Positions 26,958-36,089 of a stretch of DNA of 64,000 nt are shown one piece after another. Each line of letters opens with the position of its first letter. The first letter of the stretch is position 1. Source of the stretch: DATKUK01 sp035530655 (GTDB taxonomy: Bacteria; Planctomycetota; Phycisphaerae; UBA1845; DATKUK01); NCBI GenBank assembly GCA_035530655.1, contig DATKUK010000074.1, forward strand, positions 1-64,000, given 5' to 3'. The position numbers and the translations under genes were made by a program. The notes under the pieces are model-generated. The model worked only from the letters and a program-made list of their open reading frames with translations, was not told the origin of the DNA and searched no databases.

Positions 26958-29900
26958 TCACGGCCCGGGCTTGCTGGGAACCCGCACACCCAGGTGTTGC
27001 TTGACTACAGTGTAGTCAGCCGTGGTGACTCGACCGGTGCCGTTAAGGTCATACCGGGCGTCGGTCCGCTCGCCGAAGTGGGCTTTCACTTCGCCGTAGT
27101 CAGCCGTCGTCACGCGGCCGCTGCCGTCGGCGTCGCCGATCAACGTACACACGTCCAACGTGAAGTCCCGCACGCCCAGCTCGGGCCGCGGCGTGACGCG
27201 ATACCACGTTAGATTGCTCACCGCCGCACCGATCTCGATGGCCCGCAGCGTGTCGCCAGCCTGCTCGGTGCTGCCCAGCTCGTAGGTGAAGTGCGTTGCA
27301 CCCAGATCGTCGCCCCCCGCCAACGGCACGGCGCTCAGCGCCGCACCCATCGGCAGCGCCACGCCGCTGCTGAACACCAACTCGATCAGGTTGTTCTGCG
27401 TCTTGGGCAGCGTACCGTCGGCCGACGGTTCGCTGGCGACGAGCCCGCCAAGCTCGTACGCGCCAATGTCCAGCCGCCCGTTCTGCGCACGCGGGCTGCC
27501 GGCAAGGTCCGTGTCCGCCTGTCCGAACGCAGGCAGGTAGTTGGGATCGCCCGCATCGACGCACGGCGAGCTGGCAAGCAGCCGATAGTCGCCGTTGTTC
27601 GGGTCAACGAACTGCGGATCGGCATCGAAGTTGCCGTCCTCGGTACCCCCTGCCCAGCCGCGAATCAGGCAGTAGCGATTGGGATAACGGACTGTATCAA
27701 AGCCCGCTGCCTCTGCATCGGTGTCCGGATTGAAGAGAATACAGTTCTCGAAGCTCCTCGCGTAACCAATAGGGACCGTTGCGACGGCGTACTGCCCGAT
27801 GTTGAACGCGATAGTGTTGTTCCGCAGCACCTCCGGAGTGTACCGGCAGTACATCGCCCCGTAGCCCGGGGACGCGTTGCCCACAAGCAGATTGTTGGTA
27901 ATGGTGGGCAGAACGTTCGGCAAGTGGTGGTACAGATACACACCCCCACCATTCTCGCCGGCCGTGTTATCCTCAATCACATTGCCGACGATCTCAAGCG
28001 CCTCGGCGTTGTTGCCGTAAATCCCGCCGCCCTCATCAAACGCCTGGTTCTGTGTGATGTGATTGCCGATGATCTGCGCGCCATACCACCCCACAAAGAC
28101 CCCGCCGCCCTGATTCACATCCCCGCCGTTGTTGGCGATCACATTCTCGGCGATCAGCGGGGCGCCACCGCGGATGCCGCCCTCGTCGTTGCCGGTTACC
28201 ACGTTTTTGAGGATCGTTGCGCGAGCGCTGCACTCGACGCCTACCCCGCTGGCACCCCCCGCATGCCGGATGGTAAAGCCGGTGATGATCGATTCGCGAG
28301 GCTCGTCACTCACAAAGCGGACCACCGGCCCCGATCCGCCCTCGATCGCCGTCGTCGCCACCACGTTCGGGTCGTCCGGGTCGGTGTCGGTGACGGTGAT
28401 GACCTTGCCCAGAAAGTCGATGTTCTCCTGATACGTGCCCGGCAGCACCATCACGATCTCGAACCGGTCGGCCGCGGCAGCGTCGATCGCCGCCTGGATC
28501 GTCCGTTTGGCTCCGTCCGGCCCGACGCAGTTCGGATCGGCCCCGCTCCAACCGTCGTCGCCGCACGTGGCCACGTAGATGATCCGCTGCTCGACGACCT
28601 CGTCGGCCCCGATGTCGACCCGACGCAGCCCGATGCGCGGCTGCCCGTCCAGGTCGGTCACGCCGTCCATCGGCCCGTACCATCGGCTGCCCGCGTTGAC
28701 ACACGGCGAGTCATACGGAATATGGAAGTCCTCGTTCTGCCAGTCTCCCAGCAATGGGTCGCCCGCGATGTTGCCGTAATACTCGTAGTCCGTCGGCACC
28801 ACCGCAAACAGGTTGCAGGCCACCGCCGGTTCAGAATCGAATATCGCCAGATCCTCAGCCGTGTTCTGCCAGAAGATGTTGTTGGACATCTCGGCATCGC
28901 CCCACAGCACGCAGAACACCGCCGCCCCGCCCAACTGAACGCCGTCGGCCTGGTTGCCCACGATGGTGTTGTTGAGAATCAGATCCCGCGAAAAACCCGT
29001 GTAAATCGCCGCCCCCTCCTCCAGCGCATGGTTGGCGACGATGGCGTTGTTGCGGATCACCGCCAGCGAATCGATGCTGTAGATGCCCGCGCCGTTCCCG
29101 GCCTCGTTGCTGCCGATGATGCAGTTTTCGATGATCGGATCGCCCGACTCGATATACACCCCGCCGCCGTTGGAATTGCTGTCGTTACCCTCGATCCGGC
29201 AGCGGCGGATCGTCGGACCGGTCTGGTAGACACAGACACCACTGCCGGTCGCGCCGGTTAGCGTTACGCCGTCCAGCACGGCATCGCGCGTCTCGCCACT
29301 GTCAAACCACACCGCGCAGCCGAAGGTGCCCGACGCATCGATGATCGTCGCAGCCACAACGGCTGGATCCGTCGGGTCGGTGCTGCGGACGGTGATCGCC
29401 TTGCCGCCAAAGTTGATCCTGCCGGGATACGTGCCCGGGTTGAGCACGATCACGTCGCCGTCGATGGCCGCATCGATCGCCGCCTGAAGCTCAGCCGCGC
29501 CCGTGCCCGGGTAGATCGCGTCGGCTACGTCGAAACTGAAGCTGTACGGGTCACCGCCCGTCCCGTTGCCGTCGCCGTCGAGTTGATTGCCCATCACGTC
29601 GGTGACGGCCGCATTCACCGTTACCTGATAGCTGCCCACCGCCAGTGGCGAATCGAAGACAAGCGTGAAACTCGCCTCGGCGCTGCTGTAGCTGGTGGCA
29701 TCGGCCGCGACGGCCCCGCCGTTGACGCTCACGTTCGTCTGGTTGATCCACACCTGCTCGCTGAAGCTGATCTTGATCTCGGTAGCCTTGCCTGCCGAAA
29801 TAGTCGCTCCGTCGGCTGGCCAAGTGCTCGCAACCGTCGGCGGCTCGTCGTCGCCCGGTGCGTAGCCGTCGTACGTGTCGGTGTCGACCCAGCGCCAGCC

Positions 29901-30932
29901 GGGCATCACGTGGTGCTGCGTGCCGATGCCGTAGTCCTCGATGAAGTCTGCGAACGTCGATGCGGTAATCAGCTCGGCTCGCCTATTGCGCGGGGTCTGA
30001 TTGTCGTCACTCACGTGCCCATCCACGTACAAAACGTTCGCTCGCTCCCCGTGCCGACTGCCCAGGGCAGTCGCCGGGTGACTCCTGTTGAGGGCGAACC
30101 ACGATCCAGCTGAGATTTCCACGTCTCCGAAGGCCGGATCCACCAGCTCATCGCCCCGATTGGGATCGCCGATCATGTAGTCGAGCGAGTCAGACATGTA
30201 CGCGGTGCCGGACGGATTGAGCACTTCATCGCCGTTGATGCCCTGGATGAAGTAAAGGTCGGCGCCGCTTGCGGGTAGATCCAGATACACGAACGCCGTC
30301 GAGTACTGGTTGTCATAGTCGACGAGGTCGAGATTACCCTGCGGCAGCGACGGAAGTCGACGATCTCGGACAGGTGATCGGAGCATCCGGTTTGGCGTAT
30401 AGCAGGCCGCGTACTTGTACTGTACTTGCGCCCAACTCATGGCATTGACAGTACCAAAACGGATCTCCGGGCTGTCGTAGCTCATGACGTTCTCGAGGAT
30501 AGCCGACGGGCAGATCGCCGGCGCCGGGACCCCATCCTCGCCAAGCAAAGTCGAGGCGTAGTAGAAACCCCACGGCTGGGTGTACCACTCTGCAAGACTC
30601 GCCGGGGCGTCAGCCGGCAGGTTGGGCACATATCCCATGTGGTATAGAAGCCTGCCATGCGGCGGGTCCCATATTTGCTCGCCCCCAGTCGAACTGCGGC
30701 AGGAACCAGCCACACATTGCGGCATGAGCGGCCACGGGTCACACGGCGGGAACACACCCCACGTCGCCTCGTAGCCGGCCAGCGCCTCGCCGAACAGGCG
30801 CATATTGGCCGCACACCGCGCCTGCTCGTTGCCGGCGCCCACGCCGGCCAGCATCGCCCCGCCCGCACCGGCCAGCAGCACGGCCAGGACTCCAACCATT
30901 ACCAGATCAGATATACGAAACCGACCAGACAT
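26958..30932 (-). CDS. Fusion of pilin-like/H-X9-DG domain, Ig-like domain, beta-helices and dockerin-like repeats
   Basis: 1324 residues. N-terminus: a single hydrophobic helix (LVMVGVLAVLLAGAGGAMLAG) followed by CAANMRLFGEALAGYEATWG, as in prepilin-like DUF1559-type proteins but without the GFTLIE cleavage motif. Near residue 300 comes HGERANVLYVDGHV, the H-X9-DG block. An Ig-like domain (about 360-470) precedes two beta-helix regions (about 470-1150) with DGDVIVLNPGTYPG and RFEIVMVLPGTYQEN openings. The end has two dockerin-like units (DADGSGRVTTADYGEVKAHFG and a repeat) and the tail RVPSKPGP. GGAGGTGGCGCC precedes ATG 30932. Probably envelope-anchored and exported; function unknown. Confidence 0.82.
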   Translation of the reverse strand: MSGRFRISDLVMVGVLAVLLAGAGGAMLAGVGAGNEQARCAANMRLFGEALAGYEATWGVFPPCDPWPLMPQCVAGSCRSSTGGEQIWDPPHGRLLYHMGYVPNLPADAPASLAEWYTQPWGFYYASTLLGEDGVPAPAICPSAILENVMSYDSPEIRFGTVNAMSWAQVQYKYAACYTPNRMLRSPVRDRRLPSLPQGNLDLVDYDNQYSTAFVYLDLPASGADLYFIQGINGDEVLNPSGTAYMSDSLDYMIGDPNRGDELVDPAFGDVEISAGSWFALNRSHPATALGSRHGERANVLYVDGHVSDDNQTPRNRRAELITASTFADFIEDYGIGTQHHVMPGWRWVDTDTYDGYAPGDDEPPTVASTWPADGATISAGKATEIKISFSEQVWINQTNVSVNGGAVAADATSYSSAEASFTLVFDSPLAVGSYQVTVNAAVTDVMGNQLDGDGNGTGGDPYSFSFDVADAIYPGTGAAELQAAIDAAIDGDVIVLNPGTYPGRINFGGKAITVRSTDPTDPAVVAATIIDASGTFGCAVWFDSGETRDAVLDGVTLTGATGSGVCVYQTGPTIRRCRIEGNDSNSNGGGVYIESGDPIIENCIIGSNEAGNGAGIYSIDSLAVIRNNAIVANHALEEGAAIYTGFSRDLILNNTIVGNQADGVQLGGAAVFCVLWGDAEMSNNIFWQNTAEDLAIFDSEPAVACNLFAVVPTDYEYYGNIAGDPLLGDWQNEDFHIPYDSPCVNAGSRWYGPMDGVTDLDGQPRIGLRRVDIGADEVVEQRIIYVATCGDDGWSGADPNCVGPDGAKRTIQAAIDAAAADRFEIVMVLPGTYQENIDFLGKVITVTDTDPDDPNVVATTAIEGGSGPVVRFVSDEPRESIITGFTIRHAGGASGVGVECSARATILKNVVTGNDEGGIRGGAPLIAENVIANNGGDVNQGGGVFVGWYGAQIIGNHITQNQAFDEGGGIYGNNAEALEIVGNVIEDNTAGENGGGVYLYHHLPNVLPTITNNLLVGNASPGYGAMYCRYTPEVLRNNTIAFNIGQYAVATVPIGYARSFENCILFNPDTDAEAAGFDTVRYPNRYCLIRGWAGGTEDGNFDADPQFVDPNNGDYRLLASSPCVDAGDPNYLPAFGQADTDLAGSPRAQNGRLDIGAYELGGLVASEPSADGTLPKTQNNLIELVFSSGVALPMGAALSAVPLAGGDDLGATHFTYELGSTEQAGDTLRAIEIGAAVSNLTWYRVTPRPELGVRDFTLDVCTLIGDADGSGRVTTADYGEVKAHFGERTDARYDLNGTGRVTTADYTVVKQHLGVRVPSKPGP

Positions 30933-31196
30933 GGCGCCACCTCCAGCGAGCAGTGCCCCTTCATGCTCCGCCCTCGACCCACCCCTCCGCACTACCCCAT
31001 TAAACGACGACCGGGTGAGCCGCTGCAAATCAGTCTATCAAAACGGCCCATCGATGTCGAGTTGAAGCGAGAGTGCACAAATTCAAGCCAGACTTTAAGA
31101 GCGCCCGACCCCCGACGGACTCACCGGCCAGGCGGCACCCGACGGCACGGCGCGTACGGCCTCGCCTGTGCCCTCGGCCAGGCCCGCTGCGGTTTG

Positions 31197-32027
31197 CTAA
31201 AGCAACGCCCGCAGGAAACTTATGCCCGCCCGGACGTCGCCGATCCGGTCGTCGCCCCCCTCGCGCTCGATTACCAGAGGTCCGGTATAACCGATCTTCC
31301 GCAGCTTGCTGAGCACCCCCGAAATGTTCGCCTCGCCCTGGCCGAGAGGCACCTCCTGGCCCCACGTCTTGCCGGGCGAGTCGGAGAACCTCGCGTCCTT
31401 GCAGTGCACGTGGGCGATTCGCTCGCCCAGAATGCCGACCGCCTCGACCGGGTCGCCCACGCCGTAGAGCACCATGTTGGCCGGGTCGAAGTTCACGCAG
31501 ATATTCGGGCGGTTCACATCGTCGATGAACTGCATCAGATGCGACGCCGACTCCTGCCCGGTCTCCATCGTCAGGACGATGCCCTTCTCGTCGAGCGCGT
31601 CACACACGCGCTGGAGTCGTTCAACCATGCTCGCGTACGCGGGCCCCGAGTCCCCCGCCGGCACGAAACCAATGTGCGTGGTCATCATCCTCGCGCCCAG
31701 CGCCACGGTCATATCGCGCACGCGAATCGTCTTGGCCAGGCGCGCGGCGAACTGATCGTCCGGACGGTAGCCGCCGGTCCGGGCGATGGCGTCGATGCTC
31801 GAATAGTCCTCGCCGACGAAGCCCACGCACGTGGCGCTCACCTCCAGGCCGCCGGCCCGCACGGCGTCGACCACCGCCCCATCGCCGCTTGTGTCCAGCA
31901 CCGCCTCGTCGAAGAACCCCACCTGCACCAAGTCCAGACCCAACTGCTCGGTCGCCACGCGCAACGCCGTCGCCAGATCCGGCTGACGCAGCGACCAACT
32001 ACACACGCCGATCTGCAAAGGCTTCAT
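31197..32027 (-). CDS. Sugar phosphate isomerase/epimerase (TIM barrel)
   Basis: 276 residues of AP-endonuclease-2-type TIM barrel: IGVCSWSLRQPD at the start, then metal-site strands LTMETGQESA, ICVNFDPANMV, IAHVHCKDARF and PLVIEREGG. This pattern (E, D, H, E metal ligands) is that of hydroxypyruvate-isomerase or sugar-epimerase relatives. Substrate unknown. Its ATG overlaps the stop of rlmN by 4 nt (ATGA), so it is translationally coupled to it, an unrelated partner. Confidence 0.88.
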   Translation of the reverse strand: MKPLQIGVCSWSLRQPDLATALRVATEQLGLDLVQVGFFDEAVLDTSGDGAVVDAVRAGGLEVSATCVGFVGEDYSSIDAIARTGGYRPDDQFAARLAKTIRVRDMTVALGARMMTTHIGFVPAGDSGPAYASMVERLQRVCDALDEKGIVLTMETGQESASHLMQFIDDVNRPNICVNFDPANMVLYGVGDPVEAVGILGERIAHVHCKDARFSDSPGKTWGQEVPLGQGEANISGVLSKLRKIGYTGPLVIEREGGDDRIGDVRAGISFLRALL

Positions 32028-33088
32028 GCCAACGGGTCCTCCCTTTGTTCAGCCGCCTGCTGCGCGGCGCGAACCAGCCGCAACTGCCCACAGGCCGCCT
32101 CGATGTCGCCGCCGCGCGACGCCCGAATCTGCACGTTTACCCCGCCACGCCGCAGCACGCCGGCAAATGCCGTCACCGCGTCCGGCTCGGTCGCACGAAA
32201 CGGCAGGCCAGCGACCGGATTATACCGAATCAGGTTCACGTTGCAGCGGATCTGACGCGCAATCGCCACCAGACGCTCGGCGTGGGTCTGACGGTCGTTC
32301 ACGCCACCCAACAGGACATATTCGAGCGTCACCTCGCGCCCGGTCTGATCGAAGTAGTCCCTCGTCGCCTCGACGATTTGGGCGATGGAGATCGTTTCCG
32401 CCGTCGGCACCAGATCGCGCCGCAGCGCGTCGGTGGGCGCATGCAGCGACACGGCCAGGTTCACCTGAAGGCCCTCGCGCGCCAGCCGCCGGATCTGCTT
32501 GGGCAGCCCCACCGTGCTCAGGGTGATGCGACGCGCACCGATCGCCAGACCCCACGGCGCGTTGAGCGTCCGGATGGCCGACACCACAGCCTTGTAGTTC
32601 AGCAACGGCTCGCCGATGCCCATCAGCACGATGTGGCTGAGCCCCTCGTCGCTGCCCGCCCGCAGGCGCATCGCCTGCTCGACGATCTGGCCGGCCGTCA
32701 GGTTTCGCTCGAACCCCGCCAAACCGCTCGCGCAGAACGCACACCCCACCGGGCAGCCCACCTGCGTCGACAGGCACGCCGTCTGGCGATGTCGCTCGGG
32801 GATGAGCACACACTCGGTAGCCGCCCCGTCGGGCCAGGTCAGCAGCAGCTTGTCCGTGCCGTCGTCAGCCTGCCGCCGGGCGGTCACTTGCGACTGGTAG
32901 ACAACCAACTGCCCAGCCAGATCGGCCCGTAAGCGCTTCGGCAGGTTGGTCATGGCCTCGAACGACTCGGCACCGTGACGATACACCCACTCGAATACCT
33001 GCGCCGCACGGTACCCTTCCAGGCCGCGATCGCGGCACCAGGCCTCCAACTCGGCCGGCGTCATGTCAAGTAGATGAACCTTCGTCAT
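32024..33088 (-). CDS. rlmN: 23S rRNA (adenine-2503-C2)/tRNA methyltransferase RlmN
   Basis: 354 residues. Radical-SAM enzyme that methylates C2 of A2503 in 23S rRNA. The cluster Cys are 112, 116 and 119 in GCPVGCAFCASG; the family's GIGEPLLNY, SLHA and the C-terminal VQIRASRGGDIEAACGQL, with the methyl-carrying Cys, are present. Start taken at ATG 33088 (MTKVHLL); 33103 is possible. It shares a 146-bp divergent promoter region with xylB. Confidence 0.95.
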   Translation of the reverse strand: MTKVHLLDMTPAELEAWCRDRGLEGYRAAQVFEWVYRHGAESFEAMTNLPKRLRADLAGQLVVYQSQVTARRQADDGTDKLLLTWPDGAATECVLIPERHRQTACLSTQVGCPVGCAFCASGLAGFERNLTAGQIVEQAMRLRAGSDEGLSHIVLMGIGEPLLNYKAVVSAIRTLNAPWGLAIGARRITLSTVGLPKQIRRLAREGLQVNLAVSLHAPTDALRRDLVPTAETISIAQIVEATRDYFDQTGREVTLEYVLLGGVNDRQTHAERLVAIARQIRCNVNLIRYNPVAGLPFRATEPDAVTAFAGVLRRGGVNVQIRASRGGDIEAACGQLRLVRAAQQAAEQREDPLA

Positions 33089-33234
33089 GCGTCCACACCA
33101 CACAGTCTGCTGATTCTAGTGACAGAAGCGCCAGGGCACCAACCGGCTGACTTTGGATGCATTGCTGCTATACTGGTGCCCGCATCTGACCGGCGCGGGT
33201 CAATCGAGCAAGTCTTTCGAGGAGGCGGCACATT
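33089..33234. promoter_or_regulatory. Divergent region between rlmN and xylB
   Basis: 146 bp between two divergent genes. No operator palindrome or clear -35/-10 stands out. Confidence 0.4.
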
Positions 33235-34776
33235 ATGGGTCTGCTTCTGGGCGTCGATATCGGCACGTCGGCTACGAAGGCCCTGCTGTGCGACGGGCGG
33301 GGTAAGGTGCTGGCGACAGCCAGCGTGGAATATCCGCTGTATGCACCCAAGCCGGGCTGGTCCGAGCAGCAGCCCGAGGACTGGTGGCGGGCCACGGTGC
33401 CGACCATCGCCGCCGTCTGCCGCCAGGCCAAGGTCAAACCCTCGCAGATCACCGGCGTCGGCCTGAGCGGGCAGATGCACGGCAGCGTGTTTGTCGATGC
33501 CGACGGGCGGCCACTTCGCCGTGCGATCCTCTGGAACGATCAGCGTACGGTCGAGCAGTGCCGGCAGATCGAGCAGGCGGTCGGCGGGCGCAAGCGCCTC
33601 ATCAAGATGGTCCGCAATGTCGCCCTGACCGGCTTTACCGCCCCGAAGATTCTCTGGCTGCGGCAGCATGAACCTCGTGCGTACGAGCGTACCCGTAAGA
33701 TCCTGCTGCCCAAGGACTACATCCGTTTGCGGCTGACCGGTGAGTATGCCACCGAGGTATCCGACGCCTCGGGTACCTTGCTGCTCGACGTGGCTCGACG
33801 CAAGTGGCACAAGGGCCTGCTGAGCAAGCTGGGCATCGACGCCGACCTGCTGCCGGCGTGCGCCGAGTCGGTCGAGATCACCGGCGTGGTCTCGCGCCAA
33901 GCCGCCCGCGCCACCGGTCTGACCCCAGGCGTGGCCGTGGTCGGCGGGGCAGGCGATCAGCCCGCCGGCGCGGTGGGCAATGGCGTGGTCCACCGCGGCG
34001 TGGTCTCGGCCACACTGGGCACAAGCGGCGTGGTGTTTGCCCATTGCGACGAGGCAGCCGCCAACGATCAGGGCAACCTGCAATCGTTCTGCCACGCCGT
34101 GCCCGGCAAGTGGTGCGTCTTCGGCTGCATGCTGTCGGCCGGTGGGAGTTTGCAGTGGCTGCGTGACACATTGCTGGCTGAACAGGTCGCCAAGTTGCGG
34201 CGGGCCAGGAACGACCCCGGCGTGCTCTACGACGATCTGGTCGGCCAGGCCGCCAAAGCCCCGCCCGGCTGCGACGGTCTGCTGTTTCTGCCGTACCTGA
34301 CCGGCGAGCGCTGCCCCTACCCCGATCCCAACGCCCGCGGCGGGTGGATCGGCCTGACGTCGCGCCACGACCGGGCCGCCATGATCCGCGCCGTCATGGA
34401 GGGCATCACCTACGGCATGCGCGACCAGGTCGAGATTATGCGCGAGCAGGGCGTAGCCATTCGCCAGGTTCGTGCCGGTGGAGGGGGCGCCGCCAGCCGG
34501 CTATGGCGGCAGATGCAGGCTGACATGTACCACGCTCAGGTCGTCACCATCAACACGCAGGAAGGCGCCGCCTACGGCGTGGCCTTGTTGGCGGCTGTGG
34601 CGACCGGCTGCTTTGCCAGCGTAGCCCAGGCCTGCGATCGTGCCATCAAGATCACCGGCACACTGAAACCCGTTGCGACCTCGCGGAAGCTATACGACAG
34701 GTGGTACCCGCAGTATCGAGCCTTGTATGCTGACCTCAAGGGCCGGTTCGAGGCGATCGCACAAACGGCCTCGTAA
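33235..34776 (+). CDS. xylB: Xylulokinase
   Basis: 513 residues, FGGY family. VDIGTSATKAL (phosphate-binding, residues 7-17), GLSGQMHGSV (about 75-84) that is characteristic of xylulokinases, AILWNDQR, and GGAGDQPAGAVG (catalytic Asp near 241). It phosphorylates D-xylulose, the product of XylA encoded 2.5 kb away. GAGGAGG precedes ATG 33235. Expected in D-xylose catabolism. Confidence 0.93.
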   Translation: MGLLLGVDIGTSATKALLCDGRGKVLATASVEYPLYAPKPGWSEQQPEDWWRATVPTIAAVCRQAKVKPSQITGVGLSGQMHGSVFVDADGRPLRRAILWNDQRTVEQCRQIEQAVGGRKRLIKMVRNVALTGFTAPKILWLRQHEPRAYERTRKILLPKDYIRLRLTGEYATEVSDASGTLLLDVARRKWHKGLLSKLGIDADLLPACAESVEITGVVSRQAARATGLTPGVAVVGGAGDQPAGAVGNGVVHRGVVSATLGTSGVVFAHCDEAAANDQGNLQSFCHAVPGKWCVFGCMLSAGGSLQWLRDTLLAEQVAKLRRARNDPGVLYDDLVGQAAKAPPGCDGLLFLPYLTGERCPYPDPNARGGWIGLTSRHDRAAMIRAVMEGITYGMRDQVEIMREQGVAIRQVRAGGGGAASRLWRQMQADMYHAQVVTINTQEGAAYGVALLAAVATGCFASVAQACDRAIKITGTLKPVATSRKLYDRWYPQYRALYADLKGRFEAIAQTAS

Positions 34777-34953
34777 CGACGTCGGCGTCGGACGCCTTGG
34801 CGTCAGGACGACACCTCGCACGTCGCCAGTATCGACATTGTCTTGTCTCCGAGCCAAGCCGATGCCGTTGCGCACAGTTTCCACAACCGAAACGCGGGCA
34901 CGTCGTCCGCGCTGCGTATCCGGCGCAAATCACAGAGATGGGAGGATGAATCC

Positions 34954-35490
34954 ATGACTCAAAATGTGGTTCGAAAACCTCCGTTAAACTGGCTGGCCGG
35001 CGGACTGCTGCTCGGGCTCGTGCAGGTTGCAGCCATCGGGCTGGCCAAGCCGCTGGGTGTGTCCACGCAATTTGTCGTGGCCGACACCAAGCTGCTGGAC
35101 GCGGCTGCACCCGACTACGTTGCCGCCCATAAGCTCATCAGCAGCGACAAGTACCGCAAGCTGGGCTACGGCTGGTGGCTGGACATCGGCATCATCGTCG
35201 GGGCCGCGATTGCCGCGCTGGTCACCCGGCGCTGGCGGGTGCAGACCAGCACCGTCTGGTGGAGCCGGACCCACGGACCAGGCGCCGCGTCGCGCATGGT
35301 CGCATGCTTCCTTGGAGGCATGTTCATCCTGCTGGGCGCACGTCTTGCCCACGGCTGTACGAGCGGTCAGTTCGCCAGCGGCTGGGCACAACTGACCCTG
35401 GCGGCCGTGCCGTTCACGATCACGCTTTTCGGCTTCGCCATGCTTACGGCGATGATCGTCTACCCCAAGCCCCCCCAGATCGAAAGCTAG
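34954..35490 (+). CDS. YeeE/YedE-family membrane protein, first half
   Basis: 178 residues with about four transmembrane helices. The family motif appears as GARLAHGCTSGQ, with the Cys that in thiosulfate-uptake YeeE proteins contacts the substrate. GGGAGGATGAATCC precedes ATG 34954. Together with the next gene (10 bp downstream) it makes a split YeeE/YedE pair, probably moving a sulfur compound across the inner membrane; substrate inferred. Confidence 0.88.
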   Translation: MTQNVVRKPPLNWLAGGLLLGLVQVAAIGLAKPLGVSTQFVVADTKLLDAAAPDYVAAHKLISSDKYRKLGYGWWLDIGIIVGAAIAALVTRRWRVQTSTVWWSRTHGPGAASRMVACFLGGMFILLGARLAHGCTSGQFASGWAQLTLAAVPFTITLFGFAMLTAMIVYPKPPQIES

Positions 35491-35500
35491 GAGCCCTGCG

Positions 35501-36058
35501 ATGCCAACGGAACTTCTTGGTTTCATCATCGGCTGCATGTTCGGCGCGAGCCTGTTCCTGGCCGGTCTGGCCGAGCCGGACAAGATCGTCGGAACGTTGC
35601 GACTGAAGGACTTCCACGTGATGCGAGTGATCGCGGTGTTTGCGCTGGTCGGAATGCTCGGCACGTGGATTCTCGAGATGGCCGGCGCGGCGAATCTGGA
35701 CGTCAAGCCGGCGGCCATCGTATCGGTGTTGATCGGCGGGGCCCTGTTGGGTATCGGCTTCGGGCTGACGGGCTACTGTCCGGGCACGGGTCTGGCCTGC
35801 GCCGCGGCCGGTCGACTTGATGCGGCGGTCGCCGTCGTCGGCATGCTGGTCGGCGCGTTGCTCTACATCGTGACCTACCCCGCCGTGGCCGCACCCCTCG
35901 ACGAGGTAGCCAACTACGGCAAGGTGATGCTGCCCGATCTGACCGGCATTCCGCGGGCGGTGTGGGTGATCGTCCTGTGCGCGATCGGCGCCGTCGTGCT
36001 CGCCCTCACCAGCCGCAAGCGCTCGGCCGCAACGGGGAGCGCACCATCGACGACCTGA
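35501..36058 (+). CDS. YeeE/YedE-family (DUF6691-type) membrane protein, second half
   Basis: 185 residues, about five helices, with the paired motif GFGLTGYCPGTGLACAAAGR carrying the second conserved Cys. Preceded by AGGAGCCCTGCG. The two half-size proteins likely form one transporter. No sulfurtransferase or sulfide-oxidation gene is adjacent. Confidence 0.88.
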   Translation: MPTELLGFIIGCMFGASLFLAGLAEPDKIVGTLRLKDFHVMRVIAVFALVGMLGTWILEMAGAANLDVKPAAIVSVLIGGALLGIGFGLTGYCPGTGLACAAAGRLDAAVAVVGMLVGALLYIVTYPAVAAPLDEVANYGKVMLPDLTGIPRAVWVIVLCAIGAVVLALTSRKRSAATGSAPSTT

Positions 36059-36089
36059 GACGGGGCACCCAGGCGGTCCCGGTCGCTGA

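Noticed and set aside
27291..29261. 656-residue plus-strand open frame
   Set aside because: Antisense to the pilin-like/beta-helix fusion, whose domains are clear in the other strand.
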